Part shown: piece by piece, positions 55,554 through 64,000 of the stretch
Layout: every line of letters starts with the position of its first letter
Position numbering within the stretch: position 1 is the first letter of the stretch
From: Taenia hydatigena
Taxonomy: Eukaryota > Platyhelminthes > Cestoda > Cyclophyllidea > Taeniidae
Length of the DNA stretch: 64,000 nucleotides
Direction of reading: 5' to 3'
Assembly (NCBI GenBank): GCA_036345935.2
Contig: JADWOT020000002.1
Span: 12,419,629 to 12,483,628 of the forward strand
Translations under genes and position numbers: made by a program
Notes under the pieces: model-generated
Told to the model about the DNA's origin: nothing
The model's input: the letters and a program-made list of their open reading frames with translations, nothing else
Databases searched by the model: none

Positions 55554-58500
55554 GCGGGAGGGTACTTCCAACCACCTCTTCCAAACATCCTGTGACCTTG
55601 ACGACACCGGGCAGAGCACGGGCCGGTGGGGATGTGGGTGGCCGGGTGGATGAGCCGCTAAACTGCGCCTCAAGACTGCCCATTAAAGCCATAGATCGGT
55701 GTGGGAGGATCGCCGGCACTACCACCTCTGCCACCACACCTCCACCGCCGGTACGGGCGAAAAACTGGTCCGAGCATTCATCTCAATGAGTCCGCGGGGC
55801 CACTCCGTGACGTATTGTCGCCACCTGGCTTGCTGTAAGTGCAAACGAGACCACTGCCATCAATTCAAACACATTACCATTTTCCCACCCACTTTCACAT
55901 CATTCCAACACCAAAAGGAGAGGATTATTCCAAGCAAATGTATACCTTCACTACTACCTTCAGTAAGTCGGCATAAACGAGCGCCAAATACTAGTTTATG
56001 AACGAATTTCCCATCCCACCGCCTTCGCATAGTTTTGGCCATTATATCTGCAACTAACCAAGTTGAGAGAATCGAGGCGAAAGCATTACTTAAACGCCGG
56101 GTGCAATCAGAGCCACCTTGATCACTTACTCGGGTGGACACAATTTCACATTCCAGCTAGAAAATTTGTTTCCCTCACTGCTATAGTCACAACCTTCCCG
56201 AATGTACTACATCAACCGCTGAAACAGTCTTCACCAACTACTACTAGGAAGGACCGATTCAATCGCTCCCAACAGCAGCTAACCGCCGCACTTCCTGATC
56301 CAACAACTTTTTGAACTGAAGGCGACAGTCTACCAAAGGTGCTTACCGATCCGCCTCTTTCTAGTGCCAAGTTGAGAGTTCGCATTAGCGAGAAACCACC
56401 GTTCTCTCCGTGATTACAGTTGGTAAGATTAAAATTTACACCCTTAAATGCGTCTAAACCTTTCCACTGATTAGTTCAATCGCAAATACTGCCCACTGCT
56501 AGTACTTTAGGGCTGCAAAATACTTTACTTGAACTTCCCTTTAAGATTTTCTTCTTTTCAGGATGCAACGCACCTAACAACTGTAACACCACCTTAACAG
56601 CCGTGTTTTTTGTAAGAAACCCGTATCTTAAACAAACAGTGATATAACCTGCGACAAGCACATCACCGTTGGTCCGATTTTTTTTCACTTGTAAAAGCCA
56701 AGAAAGTACTTACATTCCAATAACCAAGTTAACCGCATAGGGGCTTTGCGTAAATCCAAGAAAGGCAGAAAACTTGACACGGATAACTCACCCACACACA
56801 CAGACAAAACACATTATCCGCAGTGCGCCTGTGAAAACTTAAAGCTCTTGTGCGTCCGCTAGATGAGTAGACGTCACTAACATCAACTAATTAATGCGAA
56901 AGGCCCACGAAACTGTTTTCGTGATAAGGGTTGTTGGACGAATGAATGTCCCCGCCGTCGGTGGCGTTCACGCATACGCAGCGTCGGCGACGCCAGCGGC
57001 TCCGGCGGGAGCAAGGGCCTACAAGGAGAGCGAAGCATAGGAAAATGGAACCCCCGCCCCCGTCGATGCAGCCACACCCGACCACCGGTGAGCCCCCACA
57101 AAGCCTCCCGCCTCCATGGAATCCTGGACCCATCATACATGGAATACTGGGGAGTTGTAAGATAGAGACGCCCCCACCCTCTTTCTAAGATCAAAGCACA
57201 CACCAACGAACTCACACCCGACCCCATGGCCGACACGAGAGACCACTGCGAGCCCCCTTGGGTGGTGAACCACAGCCCTCCCCCTCTGACCGCCTACTTG
57301 GCATGCACGCTCCCGCCGATAAGTAATTAGTCGGACAGAGAGGAGAGAAGCCCCGCCAAACTCCCTCCCCAAACGCCACCCAGCCTCTTTGCTTCCTCCT
57401 CTTCACGCCCACCGACTCACTCCTTTTCAATCCATTCTCCTTCTCAAAGCTAAGCCGCAGTAGCGGTGGAAGCATCACGACACCTCCAACAATTCGCGTC
57501 CAACGCACCCAGCAGCAGAGACCTACTCATTTACTTCCTTACTTCCTTGGAGATGATGCACTACTACTCCACCTATACAGTCAGCAACAAATTAACTGCC
57601 ACCCTCCCACAGCAAAAACATTCCTGTACCTGTCGAAGCAAAATATACGGCAGTTGCCACCAGTGAGCCCTGGTCCGTAGCGCTTCCATTTGTCGTCGTA
57701 AGAGAACGTCTCCTTCACTCTTTCACACACCCACGACAGAGCTCCTCCGACTTTTACACTCCACCGCCCACCCACCCATGCCCGGCGAAGACAAAGAGAT
57801 GGGAACATAATAGTAGTAGTCCGTGGCCTCCATGCCTGCCGACGTCCGCATCGCACAACCCAGACGGAGATGCAGCTGCCACCGCGAATGACTCCAACAT
57901 CTCGCATTGCCTACCATTCCACAAACTCATCAAATGTTACCTCACCACCACCATCAATACCAGAGTAAGTTTGTGGCATCTGAAAAGGAAAAAAACCGAG
58001 CAATGGAAAGGCCGATATGTGAGGGTCCAGCGCGCTGCAAAGCTAACGCCCACAAACAAAACTACTGATAGGAAAAAAAGAAAACACCTTAACAAGCAAG
58101 CATTTGAGACTGCTACAAAGTACAGTCTACGTAGTGATGCCAAAGCTTCCCACTAGCCACTCCATCTTCCTCCGCTCCTGCCACTGCTGCGGCTACCTCA
58201 CTCAGAGACACCAACTCATGCCGTCAAAGCTGAGGAACCTACGAATAAGCCGTCACCGAGACCCTCTAAACAAGCCTTTCGTAGCAAGGATCACATCAAC
58301 ACCTCCAGTCCTCCGCTAGGCATACGTGCTGCGCCAACAACACGCATATCGTAGTAATGGAAATAGCGCACCTTCCACCACACATCCTATGTGAGGTAAT
58401 GAGCCTACGGGTAAACGTGAAAAGCACCGTTCCACCCAACATAAGACCACACATTGATTCTATTGCTGCACCCAAATGACAGCAGCAACTCATTAAGCAC

Positions 58501-59740
58501 AATCCAATCTTACCTAAGAAATGTATGGAGTGATAGCGAAGGCGAGATTCGCACTCGTTGCTGCTGCAGCTTCTTCTCCAACGTCTATTCTAGCATGGAA
58601 ACGGACAAAGAAAAGGCGTATAAACATGATGGATACTTAATAGCGAGAAAATAATGAGTATTTGCCACACACCTAGCAACGTTAAAGCTCCCCTCAACAA
58701 AATCCGCCGTCATTAGAAAGCAAACCAATTACAAATTGCCAAAACAATCTTGATTTGCCACTTAAGGTGTCGTACAGCAAGAAGAGTACGTGAGTGAGGC
58801 GCCGCAGATGGAAAATAAAACTCCCTAACGGTCACATTATGAGGCTTTTGCGTTCACTTTACCAAAGTTACAAGTCTCTTCATCAAATTGGACCGCATTA
58901 ATCAACTCATTCTTACTAAAATAACGAACCACTCGAAAACAGTCAAAACAATCCTACTTAAAAGCAAGAAGTATTTTGCAGCAAAAAAATCAACGCGATT
59001 AGGCAGTGCAAATAATAAACATAAAGTCTTCACAGCAACTGCAGCTATCCCGGAAACGGTTGCCCTAACATAAACTGATAAAGAAGGCAAAGACATACAT
59101 GTATACGTATACATACAATAGGTATTTAGTCACAAAAGAGCAGCAAGCAAGTAATTGCCAGGCACTTGGTAAGGTTATAACTCCTCTCCACAAAATCACT
59201 CCTCATTAATCAAATTCCAACTTCATTCAAAAATAACAAACAGCCTCACAAATGCCAAAACAGTCGTAATTTATCGCTATACAGCAAAAAGTGCACGTAA
59301 GGAGAACCTACCTTTGAAAAGAAACCGCCTTAATAGTCGCATTAAGAGGCCTTTACATTCACGCCAGCAAGTATGTGTATGAAGAAAGCAAATCACCATT
59401 TAGGAAACTAAAAACAACTAGCCAACCAAAAATAGTATAAGTGTTATAGACTTACTAGATTTCCAACCTTCGACAGAAGATAAAAGCTCATTCGTCCAAA
59501 ACAATGGTCCCCAAAAACGCACAGCGCTTACACAAGCCGCGCACACACCTGACTAATCACTCTAAGGTTCGTTCGGTAAAACAAACAAACTTTCGATTTT
59601 TATGTTTTTTATGACATGGCAGTAATTATTATTAGTACTAACAATTTCGACTTACACGTATAATTTAAGTAACGCATGTATGGATAAGACAATCTACGGA
59701 GTCATTCTTACATGATCTGAGCGAATGAGTTTGCCCTAAG
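55554..59740. other. A/C-rich region with a G+C-rich core at 56.9-57.9 kb
   Basis: The plus strand is rich in A and C for about 4 kb, opposite to the G/T bias around 37-52 kb, which would fit minus-strand transcription. At 55.43-55.74 a minus-strand frame reads MALMGSLEAQFSGSSTRPPT, and at 56.95-57.19 a plus-strand Pro-rich frame reads MEPPPPSMQPHPTTGEPPQS. Both are G+C-rich and could be exons, or simple products of base composition. CG dinucleotides cluster at 56.95-57.30 (promoter-like). Confidence 0.35.
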
Positions 59741-59744
59741 TCCT

Positions 59745-60470
59745 CGTAGCCTGCATTCACATGTCTCCAGATCGTACCACAATGCAGCACTGCAATTCAC
59801 TTTAGGATTAATTAGGCTAAAGGTCAACCACACACAGATGTTGAAGCTTAGTCCTTTTGATAAAGTTTCCCATTAGCCTTGACTTTGCAAAATTTAGACC
59901 TAAGAGAAAACAAGTGTTAATCTTATAACTGGTGCCCTTGACTTCACTTTTGTCCTGACAAGTTTGACCACGTGAAAAAGCATTTTATGTCATTTCTGCT
60001 TTGATATTTCTATCATAAAATTGTGTCACAGTGTACACCAATTAACCTCACTTTGCTTATAGACCAATGTTGGCAACTAAAAAAGAGTTTCAACGCTACG
60101 TTAACCAAGCGGCTGAAGGGCCAGTAGACCAACACAACCTCGAGCGAAGGTAAAAGACACAAAGGATTGCAGGTGCACCAACAGATGTCATTGAGGAACG
60201 TTCGACAAACAGATCTCCTACCATTTACTCAGTCTTACTTGGCCATTTCTTCCAGCACATCAATCAACTCTACACAGCTGCCCAAATGTGGCACTGGCTA
60301 CTACGCCTGCTTAACGGTACCGCGTGCTCAAATGACAACACAACAACATTTAGAGCCGCCCCGAAGAGGTGATGGGGCTACGAGGCAATCAAGCAGCGTG
60401 CAGCCTCCCCTTCTCCTTCCTCCTCACATTTACCTACCCAACCGCTTACCAGTTATGTAATCTGCATCTT
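59745..60470 (+). repeat. Dispersed repeat, copy B (inverted relative to 51 kb)
   Basis: Partner of 50990-51794 in the opposite orientation. On the plus strand the shared frame reads CLTVPRAQMTTQQHLEPPRR. By eye the copies differ at roughly a quarter of positions, so the duplication is old. Confidence 0.8.
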
Positions 60471-61279
60471 ATGAAGCCATTTGCAAGACTAAGTGGCAGC
60501 ATTCTCCTTTCTTAAACATTCACACTGCGTCCAACAGAAGGGCATCATCCGTCTATTCAGTAGATATTGCAAGTTGAATTACTCTCGCTGGTAAAAGAAA
60601 CCCATTAGACAGGCACAAGATGCTAAGCCACCCAAAACCCGGCATGCACAAAGTATTTCCTCACATTTCAACATCTCCCTCACCCTTGCGATGCGCGTTA
60701 TGGTGGATGATTTGTAAATTAGCACACTCTCTTCTCAGCTAGGTGATTTTCAGCACAATGGCCACTTTTGAGAGTCTGCGTACCCATGACTTTGCACAAA
60801 AATAAACTGAGCGTTTGCAGACTTGGGATGCTTTGAGAAGCACCACCAGGTTGATTGCAATGGCCCAACTAGTGCAGTCGTTTATTAGGCGAGTGGGAAA
60901 AACATTGTCAGTCTGGACTAATGGGCGACTTATGATATGAAAAAATTCCTGATTTCTTTTGTTTCAGGTAAATAAAGTATTAAGAGCTGATGGAGATCAT
61001 GAATAAATTATCCAAAATCAAAGAATAATTTTGTAGGCTGGGTTTGTGTCAACAAGTCTATTGCTCTGGTTTGGCAAAAAGCCGAAGAAAGCGCTGGAAA
61101 ACTTTTGAAGTAAATGAATGCGAGAGGAAGTTAGTTAAATCGTGGCTGACTAAGGTGGCTCACCATAAGGACACTTTCGAGCGTTACTTTACATAATTTA
61201 AGTAGGTATCACGGATCCACCAGATAAACAACTTTTTGCAAGTATGACAAGCATTTCTGAAACAAGTATTTTCGAATAA
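60471..61279. other. Unassigned sequence between repeats
   Basis: Nothing supported. Confidence 0.3.
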
Positions 61280-61660
61280 ATTACGACCATGGGTAGTGTC
61301 ACCTCAGGAGCAGTTTTCGAAAGCCATCTCCAATCCTTCTGTCAAGGTCGCCACGGATCATCCCAACCACAGCATATGCCCTTCCTCCATCACGTCAAGG
61401 TTTGCTATTAAAAAAGCAAGGATCATTTTGGCTCTCTAATCCAAGCGTCGCATTTAATCACGGTTAAAGCACACAATTGAATATCAGTTGGCACAGGCTT
61501 ACTCACCACTTGTGCATTGCGCCAATCTCTCGGTTCCTTCAAGGTTACCTGATGCCTTCCGGCGCACGCCACGTTTACATTCATTCATCCACACACACAT
61601 CTCGTGTTAGACGCAAACAACACTTTGCTGCACTAATACAACACCTCGGTCTTAGAAAAT
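61280..61660 (+). repeat. Left arm of a second inverted repeat
   Basis: Matches the reverse complement of 62640-62470 (GGTAGTGTCACCTCAGGAGCAG onward) and then of 62280-62060 (ACATTTAATCACGG onward). The left arm lacks ~180 bases present in the right arm. Its copy of the coding-like frame is shifted by one extra T near 61320 and ends early. Confidence 0.85.
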
Positions 61661-62039
61661 CCACACACCAAGAGACGATTCTCTCGGAGACGAGATTGTG
61701 TGCCAGAAGATACAATCGGGTAGCATTTCCTGCAGACATGGTAAGTCAACCTGTATAGGCATAGTCGATGACAGCCTCATCAATACTGAAAGCGGGTTAA
61801 TGAAGGAAGTGACACGCACGTACTTTGTTGAAAACCGTTTCAACTGTGTTGCCGTTCTATCCTGTTTAGTGGTCAGTGCCTTTAGACAAATTTTTCATCC
61901 TTTGTCTAAATGTAAGACCATAAACTTATGTTAGTCATCTCGCAGTAATTCGTAGGTCAATGAGCTTGCCCTGTTCACGGAAGTCGTCGAATCTGTGAAT
62001 GAGAATTAATTCTGTCTTATCATCCGAATACACCGCCGT
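61661..62039. other. Spacer of the second inverted repeat
   Basis: Unique sequence, no homology between its ends. ORFs here (61652-61934, both strands) have no support. Confidence 0.4.
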
Positions 62040-62660
62040 CTCAATTTGTCGCTAAGGTATTGTGTCGTATTAGCGCGACAGTGTTGTTTGCGTTTAACAC
62101 GTGATGTGTGTGCGAATGAGTGAATGAATGCAAACGTGGCGCACGTCGAGGGGCCTCAGGTGACCTTGAAGGAACCGAGGGATTGGCTGCACCGAACAAG
62201 TGGTGAGTAAGCCTGTGCTAACTGATACTCAATTGTGTGCTTTAACTGTGATTAAATGTGACACTTGGAGTTGCCTTAGCTCCTCGACTTATTTACACGG
62301 GCACTGATATCTGCGCTTTTGTGCTTAAACTAGCCAGCATTGACTGCAGGCCTTGCTGATGGTCTCCAGAGCTTCTGCGCTTGGGTAGTACGCACTCTGC
62401 TCACTCAGCGAACCCACCCTCGGCTTCAGCGAAGACTCGCGAAGTGTAGTGATGGCTGCGAAAAACGATTGCAATGCCAAATAATCCTCGCTTCTTAATG
62501 GCAAGCCTTGACGTGATGGAAGAAGGACATATGCTGTAGTTGGGACGATCCCTGGCGACCTTAACAAAAGGATTAAAACGGGCTTTTGAAACTGCTCCTG
62601 AGGTGACACTACCTGTGGTCGTGAAGCATCCAAGTATGCTTGGTGTTGCGATGCTTACAT
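62040..62660 (-). repeat. Right arm of the second inverted repeat
   Basis: Full-length partner of 61280-61660, with a spacer of ~380 bases between arms. Contains the intact coding-like exon below. Confidence 0.85.
62325..62657 (-). CDS. Coding-looking exon, Gln/Ser-rich, unidentified
   Basis: After a possible GTAAG acceptor near 62658 the frame is open to TAA at 62325, reading ASQHQAYLDASRPQVVSPQE, SPGIVPTTAYVLLPSRQGLP, RSEDYLALQSFFAAITTLRE and EQSAYYPSAEALETISKA. The left-arm copy keeps the same residues over SP-x-I-x-PTTAY and PSRQGL but is frameshifted. One intact and one broken copy of the same frame supports past coding use on this strand. I do not recognise the family. The alternative frame in the same stretch (FNPFVKVARDRPN) is also partly conserved and was judged weaker. 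Confidence 0.4.
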
Positions 62661-64000
62661 AAAGGCGTTCATTGTATGTACCCGTGGTAGGGACCTAAGT
62701 TATGAAAACTAGCGATTAAATGTGCCTCTATGTGGCATTATTCACTTTAATCGTGGTTTAATCGAACCTCGCTAATGCGAACTTTTTACCTTTCTCTCCC
62801 TATTCACCTACCTCAAGTGTCCCCATGTGATTTTCTATGGAATCTATGTAAATGTTTGCTTTGAATTGTCCATCCTCTTGTATTAAGCAAGCTAATTCTT
62901 TGTAGACGGAGAGAAATGGACATGCTGGTTCACAATCAACCTCCAAATGCACCCAGCAGATTTGCGTGACTTATTCATCCCCTTTATTAGCAGTCAATGC
63001 TTTAGTTAATTGAAGATAAAGGTATTAGAAATGCATTTCTCTCATAAAATCGCAAATAAGTTCATACTGACACTATTTTAGATTTGCCTTTGCTTTCAAA
63101 CTGTCAATACTTCTAAAACCATTCCAAGTCTGCGGTCGCTTAGGCGATTTTTGCGCAAACTCATGGACACACAGCTTCTCTAAGGTGATCGTAGTGCTAA
63201 AAGTCATCCGGATGATAAGTGACTGCGCTTACTGATGATGCACGCCTTTTAACTAATGCTCTCCAGCTGTCAGAGTAATGCTGTGGCTGTCTGCAAAATA
63301 TCGGTGCATGTAGAGGCAGTAATCAAAGTAGAGGTGTGCAACTTCTCCAAGTGACATCGCATGCACTGGTGGCATTTATCAATGGAATGAAGTCTAAGTT
63401 TCTGTGTGTAAGTCTCACCCCTTGGCGCTAGCTTTATTAGAACATCACACACCGCAGTTGTTCAAATGAACTGATTCAATTTTACTTTATGTTCCAAAAA
63501 TGAACAGATAATGCTGGTATAATCTTGACTGATGAACGATTTTATGGCATCCAGTTCAAGAGGACACCTTTCAACGTGCTACCGTTATATTCAAGATCAG
63601 ATTGTGTTGCAAAAATGCAAGTTGACAAGGGGTTACTTTGTAAGATCACCACATCAAACTTTTGTTCCACCCTTACATGCCAGCAGATGTGTGAGGTGTG
63701 TTCAACCATTGGCACACTTACATCAATGTCCTGAGGTCCTTGGGGCTTTCTTCCACGTCTCCCTCGTAATCAACTCTGACGTCCATAGAGGAGGTTAAGC
63801 AAATAGACATTTTAACTAATATTTATAAAGGTAAAAACATTGATAGTAGTTGTTATTCGAGGAGTGCATGAACTTGCTGAGATCCTCTGCGCCAGCCAAA
63901 TGCAGCAATATTTCGATCAGATTTCAACTCTTTGTTTCGGAACCACTAGCACTTATGCGGCCTTGCAACCATGCTAGTGACCCCACGCGGCCCTTCTCTT
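62661..64000. other. Unassigned right-hand end
   Basis: An ORF with ATG at 63532-63798 plus reads MNDFMASSSRGHLSTCYRYI and HASRCVRCVQPLAHLHQC, with clustered Cys/His that could suggest metal binding. It is a candidate only. A minus-strand frame at 63270-63452 also has clustered cysteines (KCHQCMRCHLEKLH). Confidence 0.3.

Noticed and set aside
60555..60605. Similarity of CTCGCTGGTAAAAGAAACCC at 60.56 kb to sequence near 49.08 kb as an LTR fragment
   Set aside because: Only about 30 imperfect bases and no LTR ends; treated as chance.
62470..62610. Frame with FNPFVKVARDRPN suggesting a ribosomal protein L26 N-terminus
   Set aside because: Only the FNPFV pentapeptide fits and the left-arm copy reads SNPSV. 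The other frame is longer and more protein-like.

Overview
This is eukaryotic DNA with low coding density. It has no operons, bacterial promoters or CRISPR. Coding sequence comes as short exons with GT/AG borders, and several proposed introns are very small (36-50 nt). The clearest lineage marker is a set of exons resembling the taeniid tapeworm oncosphere antigens (EG95/45W type): a 70-nt signal-peptide exon ending in phase 1 and a ~107-codon fibronectin type III (FnIII) exon flanked by phase-1 introns. With the tiny introns, F-box gene and Ty3/gypsy relics, I infer a cestode, most likely a taeniid. Three 100-N gaps (9855, 32695, 51795) and a single N (52223) show a scaffolded draft assembly.

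Layout. 1-15 kb: mostly non-coding, but exon chains readable only after splicing occur at 1.7-3.1 kb and 13.0-13.3 kb, with weaker candidates at 3.3, 4.3, 7.2, 13.9 and 15.0 kb. 15.4-21.6 kb: a large imperfect inverted repeat (arms ~2.4-2.5 kb, spacer ~1.3 kb) carrying antigen signal-peptide exons on one strand and exons of an unrelated unidentified gene on the other; the spacer holds a broken FnIII exon. A ~1.1-1.2 kb block of that spacer recurs inverted at 26.5-27.7 kb. 26.3-31.8 kb: antigen-type FnIII exons on the minus strand (three intact, one truncated) and an orphan plus-strand signal exon. 33.5-37.1 kb: a decayed Ty3/gypsy element (gag, protease, RT, RNase H, integrase). 40.7-41.9 kb: an F-box gene, FBXO4-like, the best preserved gene here. 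47.3-47.6 kb: a 53-bp minisatellite. 48.0-49.1 kb: a second, minus-strand gypsy fragment. 51-62.7 kb: dispersed repeats in direct and inverted pairs, a small conserved ORF in a duplicated block, a candidate secreted-protein gene at 53.1-53.8 kb with an in-frame stop, and a second inverted repeat at 61.3-62.7 kb around a coding-looking exon.

The main theme is repeated inverted duplication of surface-antigen exons, with gain and loss of start codons, frames and splice sites, beside retroelement relics. I cannot test expression, homology scores or exact identities; unidentified genes are described only by what the sequence shows.
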